A stretch of 12,740 nucleotides of DNA from Bacillota bacterium (GCA_023424865.1 JAFADM010000329.1:1-12740), one strand, 5' to 3'; positions 1 to 6,933 are shown, numbered from the stretch's first letter. The notes: a model not told the origin generated them from the sequence alone. Made by a program: numbers and translations.

Positions 1-392
1 ATAATGTCCACAGGATTGGTGACCATAATGAGTATGGCGTCGGTGGTGTATTTCATGATGGCGTTCATAATTGTTTTAACAACACCGATGTTTTTGTCCG
101 CCAAAAGAATTCTATCCAGCTTTTCACCGGGCTTTGCACTGGCACCGGCCGTTACTATAATTATCTGGGCATCGGCACAATCCTCGTATTCCCCTTCACG
201 GACGTGGACATTGGGGCTGTAGGACAGCGAAGTGGTATGGCTTACATCCAGCGCCTCGCCCCTTGCCCTTTTTTTATCTACGTCAATAAGTACAATTTCC
301 GCAGACATACCCATGTTCAGAAGGGATGAGAGGGTAGCCGCCCCAACCATACCTGCTCCGACAATAACTATTTTGTTCTTTATCCATTTCAT
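1..392 (-). CDS. LDH/MDH-superfamily L-2-hydroxyacid dehydrogenase, N-terminal part (cut by window edge)
   Basis: Only the first 130 codons are present; the rest lies beyond position 1. The protein is an NAD-dependent 2-hydroxyacid dehydrogenase of the lactate/malate dehydrogenase superfamily, cytosolic, most simply interconverting pyruvate and lactate. The N-terminal Rossmann fold is clear: GAGMVG at residues 12-17, the NAD-ribose-binding Asp at the end of strand 2 (D37), and VTNPVD at 124-129. The start at 392 has AAGGCGG about 9 nt upstream. The substrate-specificity loop is unusual: ordinary lactate dehydrogenases read QKPGETR, whereas here it is AKPGE (86-90) followed by KLDR, two residues longer, with Ala where lactate enzymes have Gln102. 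That resembles the more divergent L-2-hydroxyisocaproate-type members, so the true substrate may be a larger 2-oxoacid. It follows the ABC-F gene by 52 nt on the same strand. The family is secure; the substrate is not. Confidence 0.88.
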   Translation of the reverse strand, partial: MKWIKNKIVIVGAGMVGAATLSSLLNMGMSAEIVLIDVDKKRARGEALDVSHTTSLSYSPNVHVREGEYEDCADAQIIIVTAGASAKPGEKLDRILLADKNIGVVKTIMNAIMKYTTDAILIMVTNPVDI

Positions 393-444
393 GAATTCTT
401 ACCGCCTTAAATCTATGTTTAGAATGAGATTCATACTAATACTG

Positions 445-2241
445 CTACTTTCCCTGAAGGGCAATTTTTTCTGCAAGCTCATTAAGGTACAGCCATCTTT
501 CCGTCTTCTCCTCAAGTGCTTTTTCAAGCTCCGCCTTTTTATGGATAAGCTCCTGAAGGGTCACATAATTGCTGGCCTCTTTGACCATAGCCTCTTCAAC
601 GGCTTTCAAATCATTCTCAAGCCGTTCCAGGTCGTCATCAATTTTATCATACTCCATTTGCTCTTTAAAGGTAAATTTGAGCTTCTTATTGACGCTTTCC
701 CGGGCCTGAACAGTCTTTTCCGGCTTTTTCTCCTCTGCCTTGGCGAGGTTTAGGCTTCGCTCCTCCTCCTTGGCATCCATGTAGTCCGTATAGCCCCCAA
801 GGTACTGCTTAAGGCTTCCGTCCTCCCTCAATTCAAAAATCCGGTCCACAACCTTGTCAAGAAAATAACGATCATGGGAGACAACCGCAACAGGGCCACT
901 AAACCCTTCCAGGTAATCCTCCAGAACCATGAGGGTTTCAATATCCAGATCATTGGTGGGCTCATCCAAAAGGAGCAGATTAGGTCCTGTCATAATGACA
1001 TTTAAAAGGTAGAGCCTGCGCCGCTCTCCTCCTGAGAGCCGACTTATGTTATTCCATTGGAGATCCGGAGGAAAAAGGAACCTCTCCAGCATCTGGGATG
1101 CAGTAACCGGGCCATTTTCCGTCTCTATGGTTTCGGCTGTTTGGCGGATATAGTCGATAACACGAAGGGAGGTATCCATTTCAGCGCCTTCCTGGGAGAA
1201 ATAGCCTATTTTCACCGTGACCCCTTTGTCTATATGACCTGAATCAGGCGGAAGTATGTCGCCTATCATTTTCAGCAGTGTTGTTTTGCCGCTGCCGTTT
1301 TTACCGACAATACCGATGCGATCGTCTCTTAAGATACTGAGGCTGAAGTTATTGACAACAGTTTTATCGCCAAAGGCTTTTGTGACGTTTTCTATTTCCA
1401 GGATCTTTTTTCCCAGTCGTGAAGCCACCGAACCCAGCTCCAGCTTTTCGGAAGCATTAGGCCCCTCTTCCTGGCTAAGCTCCTCGAAACGACGAATACG
1501 TTCCTTGCTTTTAGTTCCTCTGGCCCTGGGACCACGCATCATCCACTCCAGCTCCTTCTTTAAAAGGCTCTGGCGCTTCCGCTCCGTTCCTCTTGCCATT
1601 TCCTCCCTCTGGGCCTTAAGCTCCATGCAGCGGGTGAAATTAGCCTCATAGCTATAGAGCGCCCCATGATCAATTTCCACAATACGGTTAACAACCCTGT
1701 CAAGAAAATAGCGATCATGGGTTACCATCACAAGGGCTCCGGTAAATTTTTGAAGATAGGCCTCAAGCCAGGTGACCATCTCCTGATCCAGATGGTTTGT
1801 AGGCTCGTCCATAATAAGCACATCACAGTGATTCACCAGAACCGCAGCAATTGCCACTCTCTTTTTCTGACCACCTGAAAGAAGGGTTACATCCCGTTCA
1901 AACTCGGTAACTCCGAAACGGGTAAGAAGGGATTTGGCTTCATATTCCTTTTGGGGATCCGCCCGTCTGCCCAGGCCTTCCATGGTTTGCTCCAGTATGG
2001 TCCGGGGTGTGTCAAAAACAGGATTCTGAGGCAAATAACCGATTCTTAAGCCCTGAGCCTTTGTGAGGCTTCCTGAATCAGTGGCTTCCGTCCCGGATAA
2101 TATTTTCAGAAGTGTTGTTTTTCCTGTTCCATTAATACCGATTACACCGATTTTCTCACCTTCATTGATAAAAAGCGAGACGTCGCTGAGTAATTTTTTT
2201 TCGCTATAGCTTTTAGTTATTTTTTCCGCTGCCAGCAGCAT
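445..2241 (-). CDS. ABC-F ATPase of the Uup/YfmR type
   Basis: A 598-residue soluble protein with two fused ABC ATPase domains and no membrane segments: a ribosome-associated ABC-F protein rather than a transporter. Domain 1 has Walker A GINGTGKTT (35-43), LSGGQKKR and DEPTNHLD. Domain 2 has GKNGSGKTT, LSGGERRR and DEPTNDLD. The linker carries the ELEWMMRGPRARGTKSKERI stretch typical of Uup and YfmR, and the last 80 or so residues are a charged coiled coil, the C-terminal domain of Uup. These proteins help stalled ribosomes, and related work links them to difficult nascent sequences; that role is taken from the family. The start at 2241 was chosen because GAAGGA lies 9 nt upstream and the protein then begins as its relatives do (MLLAAEKI). 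A GTG at 2277 would add 12 residues but lacks a good ribosome binding site. It lies 90 nt after the response regulator. Confidence 0.93.
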   Translation of the reverse strand: MLLAAEKITKSYSEKKLLSDVSLFINEGEKIGVIGINGTGKTTLLKILSGTEATDSGSLTKAQGLRIGYLPQNPVFDTPRTILEQTMEGLGRRADPQKEYEAKSLLTRFGVTEFERDVTLLSGGQKKRVAIAAVLVNHCDVLIMDEPTNHLDQEMVTWLEAYLQKFTGALVMVTHDRYFLDRVVNRIVEIDHGALYSYEANFTRCMELKAQREEMARGTERKRQSLLKKELEWMMRGPRARGTKSKERIRRFEELSQEEGPNASEKLELGSVASRLGKKILEIENVTKAFGDKTVVNNFSLSILRDDRIGIVGKNGSGKTTLLKMIGDILPPDSGHIDKGVTVKIGYFSQEGAEMDTSLRVIDYIRQTAETIETENGPVTASQMLERFLFPPDLQWNNISRLSGGERRRLYLLNVIMTGPNLLLLDEPTNDLDIETLMVLEDYLEGFSGPVAVVSHDRYFLDKVVDRIFELREDGSLKQYLGGYTDYMDAKEEERSLNLAKAEEKKPEKTVQARESVNKKLKFTFKEQMEYDKIDDDLERLENDLKAVEEAMVKEASNYVTLQELIHKKAELEKALEEKTERWLYLNELAEKIALQGK

Positions 2242-2278
2242 TTCAGTCCGTCCTTCATATTTAAGTACTTTAAGCACA

Positions 2279-2330
2279 GGGGTTAACCCCCGCCTTAAGC
2301 CTAATGGTCCTAATCCGGGCCGCTTAAGGC
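2279..2330. repeat. Two adjacent inverted repeats between the response regulator and the ABC-F gene
   Basis: GGGGTTAACCCC at 2279-2290 is a perfect 12-bp palindrome. Next to it, GCCTTAAGC (2292-2300) and GCTTAAGGC (2322-2330) form a 9-bp stem around a 21-nt loop that begins one base after the response-regulator stop codon. There is no T run on either strand, so this is not a standard intrinsic terminator. Possible roles are RNA processing or 3'-end protection, weak attenuation of the ABC-F gene, or an operator. The pairing is seen; the role is inferred. Confidence 0.5.
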
Positions 2331-2331
2331 A

Positions 2332-3030
2332 TCAAGGGGATTCCGACATACGATAGCCTACCCCAAGCTCGGTAATAAGGTAACGGGGTTCGCCGGGATT
2401 ATCTTCAATTTTACGGCGCAAGTTGGCCATATTAACTCTCAGAATTTGATTTTCAACGTTATAAGGCCCCCATACCTCGCGCATGATAAAATCATGAGTA
2501 AGAACCTTACCCACGTGAACCGACAATAAATCGATAATTTTGTATTCTATGGGAGTCAAATGGATGGTTCGCTCACCTTTGGTAACCTTTCGCTTTTCAT
2601 TGTCAATGGTAAGCTCACCAATGACTATCTTGATTGGTCGATTCACACCTTCCGGCAGCTTGTTGCGGCTATGCCTGAGCGCGGTGCGTATCCGGGCAAG
2701 GAGCTCCGATGTACCAAAGGGCTTTGTAATATAGTCGTCGGCACCCATATCGAGAGCCTCTACCTTTTCTCTTTCATGAGTTCTTGCCGACACAACGATA
2801 ACAGGAATATCGGTCCATGAACGTAAATCCTTTAAAAGCTCCATGCCGTCCATATCGGGAAGCCCCAAATCCAGCAGAATAAGATCCGGCCTTCGTGACG
2901 ACGCAAGCAACATGCCTTCCTTCGCAGATGCGGCTCTCACAACCTGATAATCCTCACTGGAAAGTGCTGCGGAGATAAATCGGCTTATGACCTGCTCGTC
3001 CTCAATTAATAAAATAATCCATTTATTCAT
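2332..3030 (-). CDS. OmpR/PhoB-family response regulator, KdpE-like, orphan in this window
   Basis: A 232-residue two-component response regulator. The receiver domain (1-120) has the acidic pair E10-D11, phospho-acceptor D54 in LLDLGLPDMDG, S81 and K103 in ITKPFG. Residues about 130-230 form an OmpR-type winged-helix DNA-binding domain ending in ITELGVGYRM. The receiver reads very close to KdpE (DLGLPD, PVIVVSAR, EALDMGADDY, KPFGTSEL), the regulator of the Kdp high-affinity potassium transporter. No kdpD sensor and no kdpFABC genes lie beside it, so potassium control is only inferred. The ATG at 3030 is preferred: AAAGGA lies 9 nt upstream and the protein then starts MNKWIILLIEDE. An in-frame ATG at 3072 has no ribosome binding site and would add an atypical 14-residue tail. 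The ABC-F gene follows 90 nt downstream. Confidence 0.9.
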   Translation of the reverse strand: MNKWIILLIEDEQVISRFISAALSSEDYQVVRAASAKEGMLLASSRRPDLILLDLGLPDMDGMELLKDLRSWTDIPVIVVSARTHEREKVEALDMGADDYITKPFGTSELLARIRTALRHSRNKLPEGVNRPIKIVIGELTIDNEKRKVTKGERTIHLTPIEYKIIDLLSVHVGKVLTHDFIMREVWGPYNVENQILRVNMANLRRKIEDNPGEPRYLITELGVGYRMSESP

Positions 3031-3144
3031 TCCATTCAATCCTTTTATAGCTTGGCTGCTCACTGATTCCATTTATGATACCCGCTTTGGCAATGTTAGA
3101 TGACCTGGGGCAGTAAAAAAAGCCTTTACAATAAAAAAAAGCCA

Positions 3145-3189
3145 TATGCTTAAGCATACAACGTCATAATTATACCCTGTTATGCTTAA
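3145..3189. promoter_or_regulatory. Candidate operator: 14-bp palindrome plus a repeated half-site
   Basis: TATGCTTAAGCATA at 3145-3158 is a perfect palindrome, and its left part TATGCTTAA recurs at 3181-3189, 36 bp away, on the same face after about 3.5 helical turns. A minus-strand TATAAT (3169-3174) lies between them with only a poor -35. The position upstream of the response regulator suggests autoregulation or a site for another dimeric regulator. The sequence pattern is direct; the function is inference. Confidence 0.4.
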
Positions 3190-3272
3190 TTTTCATATAG
3201 CGAAAAACAAATAATGTCTTCATCTGCTGAATAAATAATAGCATGCACACCGGTAAAAATGGCGTTAAGAAA

Positions 3273-3300
3273 TGTTTAGACCACATAAAAATAGCGTCAA
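3273..3300 (-). promoter_or_regulatory. Candidate sigma-A promoter for the KdpE-like regulator
   Basis: On the minus strand TTGACG (3295-3300) is followed by a 16-bp spacer and TAAACA (3273-3278), a fair -35/-10 pair. It would give a leader of about 235 nt ahead of the start at 3030, passing through the 3145-3158 palindrome. The rest of the 3073-3449 gap is AT-rich and shows no gene. No convincing plus-strand promoter for the SLH gene was found beyond a TAAAAT at 3404-3409 with a poor -35. Confidence 0.35.
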
Positions 3301-3449
3301 CCCCGTATTATGTTTTGCCGAAACGTATGTAATTAGCAAAGAACGCTTACCACAATTCTACAATTTATGATAAAAAGCTTACCCTCCTATAGAAAAATTA
3401 TGGTAAAATAGTATTAATAAAATCCTCCAGAATGAAGGGAGTACATAAG

Positions 3450-5693
3450 ATGAAGCATTACGCGAAGCTGTGTCTGTTTGTTTTAAGTTTGGTGCTGGCT
3501 TTTACGGTTTCTACTCAAACCTATGCTAACGCTGCCGAAAAAACCGTCACAGAAAAAGTTACCCTGCTGAACACCTTAAAAATTATCAGCGGTTCCAACG
3601 GAAACTATTATCTTAACAACCAGCTGACCCGAAGCGAGGCTCTGGCATTTATTATCCGCCTCATCGGAAAAGGTGATTATGTACTGGCCAATAAGGCGCA
3701 GTACAGCACCACTGTTTATACCGATGTCCCTGCCGCCCAGTGGTATGCGCCTTATGTGGGATATGGCTATATAAATGGCTTTACCAGCCGCAGCACCACT
3801 CAGTATAAGCCGCTGGATATAATTAACGAGAAGGAATTTCTAAAGCTTGTGCTTATAGCTATGGATTATCGCGAGGGCACGGACTTCACCGATGATACCA
3901 TCTACACTACCGCCCGGGATTTGGGCCTTATAAGCCTTGCCGACTATATAAGCCACTACAGCACGAATTTTATTCCCACACGAACAAATGCGGTTAATAT
4001 ACTCTATGCGGCCATTACATCCAATTCCCGAACCGGAGACATCATGGTGCAGAAGCTTATCGAGGGAGAGGTGGTAACACGAGCCCAAATCCTTTCGCTG
4101 GGCCTTTTAGTGGATGACAAGTTTACCGCTATTGAAACCGCTGAGGCCGTCGACTTATCCAAGGTGGAAATTAAGTTCAACGAGCCGGTTTCCTCCGTAT
4201 CGGAAATCAAGGTATACGAGCAAGGCTCAAGCACTTCACTGGCTGCCCAAATCGTATCCATATCGGGCAACACCCTCACCATTACCACACCTGCCCGTGA
4301 GGCCAGCAAGACCTATGTGGTTGAACTGACCAAAGTAAGGGACACAACCGGTAATATCGTTCAAACACTTTCCAAGCAGTTTACCGGTCTTGTCATAAAG
4401 GAAGTTTCTTCCGATTACTTCCGAATCCGTAAAATTGAGCCGGTTAACAACAGCAGCTTTAAGGTTTATTTTACTCATCCCCTTTCCATAAACAGTGAAA
4501 TCGGCCTTTACTACTCCGTCGTAAAGGATTCGACACTTATTGCTTCCGGCACCTCGGGAGATATTAAGGCTGGCATTCTCAATTCAAGCAAGGACGGCCT
4601 TCTTATTACTCTGAACACGGTAAAGCTTGAAGAAGGCGCTCTTTATACTCTGAACATCGACGGCGCCCTTTTAAGCGGCTATGGCGTTAAAATGAACAGC
4701 GGACTGGGTGACAGCATGAAGTTTGTTGCCTCCAGTGATGAAAATGCAAAATTTGAGCTTACAAAAATTGAGGCCTCCGACGAATCAACCCTTAAGCTTA
4801 CCTTCAACAGAGAAATCAATGCCTTCCTGGCAGCCCAGGTGTATAATTTCTATCTTACAGACAGTGCTCAAAAGCCTGTTTCCCTCAGCAGCACCACCCT
4901 GGATCCCAACGGCCAGGTGCTCTACATCAAGGTTGGTGCTTTACTGAGCAAGGATGCCACCTATTACCTCACCGTCAATAATCTTAATGACATTACCAAG
5001 CAGGAAAGCATTACGGAGAAGAGCTATACTTTCAAGGTGAGCTTCAGCAGCGCACAGGCCTTTAAAATCTCCCGCATTCAAACCCCCAACTACTCTACTA
5101 TAGAAGTCACTTTCAACAAGGCCCCCAATAAGGATATGGCCGTTAATCCCGCTTATTACACCGTACAAGGCGGCAACGGACTTAAGTATACCATTGACAA
5201 GATTTTCTACGATCCGGACACAGATCCTGAAAAGGTTGTGCTGTATCTTAATAAGCTTAATAATATGTCCACCACCATCCGGGATTACCGGCTTCGGTTG
5301 GATTATAAATTTGAGGATCATTTGGGCAACAAAATTGCCGTAGTGGATCAGGAATTCAACGGCTCGGTGGATGTACCGAAGGAAACAGGCATCAGCTCGG
5401 TGGTTCCAATTTCTGCCGACGGGGTTAAGGTCACCTTTACCAGAGAAATCGATTTCAGCCAGGCAAACCTGTCCCCCTCAAACTTTACCCTGAGCTATAC
5501 CTATTTTAAAACCCCCATTGTTAAGGTTCCTGTCAGCGTTTACTATGCCGATGCCAAAACCTTGATACTGAAGTTTGATTCACTGGACTACAAAACCAGC
5601 TACAGCCTTAAAATAGGTGAAATAACCGACTATCTGGGAATTACGGTAAAAGGGCTTGAGAAAAGCTTTGAGACCGTAGCTCAGACAAATTAA
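3450..5693 (+). CDS. Secreted SLH-like protein with about five Ig-like domains
   Basis: A 747-residue exported protein. Residues 1-28 form a signal peptide: Lys/His/Lys at the N-terminus, a hydrophobic core about 8-20, then an A-N-A cleavage site. Residues about 38-190 look like S-layer homology repeats, with LTRSEALAFIIRLIGKG, FTDVPA-like YTDVPAAQWYAPYVGYGYIN and a weaker third unit ending IPTRTNAVNILYAAI. SLH regions bind secondary cell-wall polymers. From about 225 to the end there are five Ig-like units (near 225-317, 323-428, 433-533, 537-640 and 647-745), each with a V/I-x-F-N/T strand such as VEIKFNEPV, LKLTFNREI, IEVTFNKAP and VKVTFTREI, as in Big_5 or SbsA-type domains. There is no catalytic motif, so it is probably an envelope or adhesion protein. 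The ATG at 3450 has AAGGGAG 9 nt upstream; an in-frame ATG at 3432 has no ribosome binding site. It is the only clear plus-strand gene here. Confidence 0.88.
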   Translation: MKHYAKLCLFVLSLVLAFTVSTQTYANAAEKTVTEKVTLLNTLKIISGSNGNYYLNNQLTRSEALAFIIRLIGKGDYVLANKAQYSTTVYTDVPAAQWYAPYVGYGYINGFTSRSTTQYKPLDIINEKEFLKLVLIAMDYREGTDFTDDTIYTTARDLGLISLADYISHYSTNFIPTRTNAVNILYAAITSNSRTGDIMVQKLIEGEVVTRAQILSLGLLVDDKFTAIETAEAVDLSKVEIKFNEPVSSVSEIKVYEQGSSTSLAAQIVSISGNTLTITTPAREASKTYVVELTKVRDTTGNIVQTLSKQFTGLVIKEVSSDYFRIRKIEPVNNSSFKVYFTHPLSINSEIGLYYSVVKDSTLIASGTSGDIKAGILNSSKDGLLITLNTVKLEEGALYTLNIDGALLSGYGVKMNSGLGDSMKFVASSDENAKFELTKIEASDESTLKLTFNREINAFLAAQVYNFYLTDSAQKPVSLSSTTLDPNGQVLYIKVGALLSKDATYYLTVNNLNDITKQESITEKSYTFKVSFSSAQAFKISRIQTPNYSTIEVTFNKAPNKDMAVNPAYYTVQGGNGLKYTIDKIFYDPDTDPEKVVLYLNKLNNMSTTIRDYRLRLDYKFEDHLGNKIAVVDQEFNGSVDVPKETGISSVVPISADGVKVTFTREIDFSQANLSPSNFTLSYTYFKTPIVKVPVSVYYADAKTLILKFDSLDYKTSYSLKIGEITDYLGITVKGLEKSFETVAQTN

Positions 5694-5721
5694 ACGGCCT
5701 ATTATTTGCATTTGAGCAGCT

Positions 5722-5815
5722 TTGCCCGACAGACAGACGTTCCGGTTAAAGACTTGTCTAAAAATTTATTTAAAATTATTTTAAATTGATGTATAAACCG
5801 GAAGCAATAGGGCAA
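5722..5815. repeat. Composite inverted repeat 1, AT-rich core
   Basis: Outer arms TTGCCC (5722-5727) and GGGCAA (5810-5815) and inner arms TTCCGGTT (5740-5747) and AACCGGAA (5796-5803) enclose an AT-rich core that contains ATTTAAAAT-T-ATTTTAAAT, itself a perfect palindrome. No T run follows. It ends 9 bp before the next hairpin. It may help terminate or protect the SLH-gene transcript, or be part of a small palindromic element. Confidence 0.6.
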
Positions 5816-5824
5816 GATAATAAG

Positions 5825-5905
5825 GAACCAGGATTTCTCCTGTAAAACGTTATTCCATTCAATTGGTTAAACGTATTATAACAGGAGACAACCTGGTTCT
5901 TTTTT
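5825..5905 (+). terminator. Long hairpin A with T run, probable terminator of the SLH gene or a structured repeat
   Basis: GAACCAGG (5825-5832) pairs with CCTGGTTC (5892-5899). Further in, TCTCCTGT (5836-5843) pairs with ACAGGAGA (5881-5888), ACGTT (5847-5851) with AACGT (5870-5874), and CCA with TGG around the hexaloop TTCAAT. Six T residues follow at 5900-5905. The whole is one interrupted stem of 75 nt. It lies 131 nt past the SLH stop codon, in the right orientation to terminate that gene, but it is far longer than a usual terminator and has a sibling at 6071. Confidence 0.75.
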
Positions 5906-6070
5906 ATGTCTTCCCCACACCTTCAATGTTTCTTTATTTGAGTACGTACTAGCTGTATTTTTCATTTTTAGCCATCTATGTGCTTAAGGAAATGAATAAA
6001 AAGAATAAATTACCGAAATTTTCATTTCTAAGCCGGGTATATAAAAAATCCTCCGGGGTATTATAAGAAG

Positions 6071-6159
6071 GAACCAAGATTCCTTTTTGGCCATAAAGCT
6101 CATCATTAATTTGATGTTATGCAATGGCCTCTACAAAGAAATCTTGGTTCGTTTTTTTT
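6071..6159 (+). terminator. Long hairpin B with T run, paralogue of hairpin A
   Basis: GAACCAAGATT (6071-6081) pairs perfectly with AATCTTGGTTC (6140-6150). Inside it GGCCAT (6089-6094) pairs with ATGGCC (6124-6129), and CATCA (6101-6105) with TGATG (6112-6116) around the hexaloop TTAATT. Eight T residues follow at 6152-6159. Same orientation, same outer arm and same three-tier layout as hairpin A. No plus-strand gene lies just upstream, so a simple terminator role is less obvious here; it could work weakly for the minus-strand gene ending at 6208, or belong to an independent RNA. Confidence 0.7.
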
Positions 6160-6207
6160 CTATCTATGTTTTTATTTATCAGTAACCTTTTAACTTCAAC
6201 CCTTACC

Positions 6208-6717
6208 TCATACCTTTTTATCAAAGATACTTGCTTGTCCGTTTCTCTTTTTAGCAGCAGCGTATTTCTTTTCATTTTTCAGCGCTGCGTAATTTGTGGA
6301 AGACATAAACTCCCTCATGGTCCTGGAGCTTGCGTTCATACGCATTTCTGCTTCCTCGGAATCTCCACGGCTAACCTCTCCGGCAGACATGATCGTCCTC
6401 AGCCGATGAAGGCTTTTTGCTTCGTCCCTCGTTTTACAGTTTTTAAGAGCCTGCTTATAAGCCTGTCGATCCAACTCCACGCGAACAGCTTTATTGTAAA
6501 GCTCGGGAGCATGCTTGCTAAGAAAGCTCATTTCGGAGGGAGAAAGCTTTTTGCCAACCCTCAGTTTTGCCCGTAGAGTTTGGATTTTATTTGTTTTCGA
6601 ATCCGAATCGGGGAAATAGGAGGAATCATCGTTTTCAATGCTTTTCAGCCTCCATTTTGCTTCCTGCTTGAGGATATCCAAATAGCCCCGAATGGTTTTA
6701 ATAGCGTAAAAATCCAT
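6208..6717 (-). CDS. Unrecognised 169-aa charged protein
   Basis: I do not recognise the family. The product is 169 residues, rich in Lys, Arg, Ala and Ser, with no signal peptide and no membrane segment, so cytosolic. It looks mostly helical: an N-terminal helix (MDFYAIKTIRGYLDILKQEAKWRL), a polar spacer rich in Asp and Ser (about 29-42), then charged helices and a basic C-terminus ending ASIFDKKV. No catalytic motif stands out. The composition would suit a nucleic-acid- or protein-binding role, but that is a guess. The start at 6717 has GGAAGG only 4 nt upstream, with a second purine-rich run AGAAGGGGG further up. The GGGCGGAAG segment can pair with a leader arm (separate entry). It faces the SLH gene and is followed by the hairpin region; the methyltransferase gene ends 216 nt upstream on the same strand. 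Confidence 0.65.
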   Translation of the reverse strand: MDFYAIKTIRGYLDILKQEAKWRLKSIENDDSSYFPDSDSKTNKIQTLRAKLRVGKKLSPSEMSFLSKHAPELYNKAVRVELDRQAYKQALKNCKTRDEAKSLHRLRTIMSAGEVSRGDSEEAEMRMNASSRTMREFMSSTNYAALKNEKKYAAAKKRNGQASIFDKKV

Positions 6718-6722
6718 TTTTC

Positions 6723-6787
6723 CTTCCGCCCCCTTCTTTGTATAGTTATACCTTTTCTAATATTTATATCGGCATAAAGGGCGGAAG
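6723..6787 (-). promoter_or_regulatory. Leader inverted repeat that would sequester the ribosome binding site of the 169-aa gene
   Basis: Plus-strand CTTCCGCCC (6723-6731) and GGGCGGAAG (6779-6787) are perfect 9-bp complements with a 47-nt spacer. In the minus-strand RNA the 3' arm is the GGGCGGAAG immediately before the ATG at 6717, so pairing would hide the Shine-Dalgarno sequence. It works only if transcription starts upstream of 6787, which the sequence does not settle. Confidence 0.5.
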
Positions 6788-6842
6788 CGTCCAGATCTAC
6801 CTTTTTCTTTGAAACTTTAGAAATATCAGCATACTTAATAAT

Positions 6843-6920
6843 CAGCTGTTTTTTTTCTACACCTTTATCTTTCTATAGTGCTATCTTCCTTCTACCTTTC
6901 TACAGCTGTTTCTCTTAATA
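6843..6920. repeat. Pyrimidine-rich tract with repeated TTCTAC and CAGCTGTTT
   Basis: Downstream of the methyltransferase gene the plus strand is about 70 nt of mostly pyrimidine, with several TTCTAC/TCTATAG words, bounded by CAGCTGTTT near 6844 and again near 6904. No hairpin with a T run on the minus strand was found, so the methyltransferase transcript may read on into the 169-aa gene. Confidence 0.35.
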
Positions 6921-6933
6921 TCACCCCCTTTAA

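Larger units (their letters stand above)
5694..6207. other. Gene-free convergent region with three inverted repeats
   Basis: The 514 bp between the convergent SLH gene and the 169-aa gene contain no supportable coding sequence on either strand. They hold one composite inverted repeat (5722-5815), two related hairpins with T runs (5825-5905 and 6071-6159), a perfect 10-bp palindrome AGTACGTACT (5941-5950), and a short imperfect direct repeat CCGGGTATATAA / CCGGGGTATTATAA (about 6033-6044 and 6053-6066). No good promoter was recognised inside, so whether the hairpins are separate transcripts is unknown. Confidence 0.7.

Noticed and set aside
232..753. 173-codon plus-strand reading frame
   Set aside because: It lies opposite the dehydrogenase and ABC-F genes, whose family motifs are unambiguous, and has no ribosome binding site.
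2242..2277. Upstream GTG start for the ABC-F protein
   Set aside because: It would add 12 residues not seen in the family, and its upstream sequence is a G-run rather than a good Shine-Dalgarno; the ATG at 2241 has GAAGGA.
3345..3383. Direct repeat GCTTACC (3345-3351 and 3377-3383) upstream of the SLH gene
   Set aside because: A 7-bp word repeated once is expected by chance at this scale and lacks symmetry or a clear promoter context.
5825..6159. T-box or other known riboswitch in the hairpin region
   Set aside because: The GGAACC words recall T-box antiterminators, but the GGTGGNACCRCG core is absent and no target gene follows the T runs on that strand.
6124..6576. 150-codon plus-strand reading frame
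   Set aside because: It overlaps hairpin B and the coding strand of the 169-aa gene, has no ribosome binding site, and its translation is rich in Cys, Phe and His without a recognisable domain; it is an antisense shadow.
6911..6930. Shine-Dalgarno-like AAAGGGGGTGAT just after the methyltransferase stop, minus strand
   Set aside because: The only reading frames after it end within about a dozen codons; no supportable gene follows.
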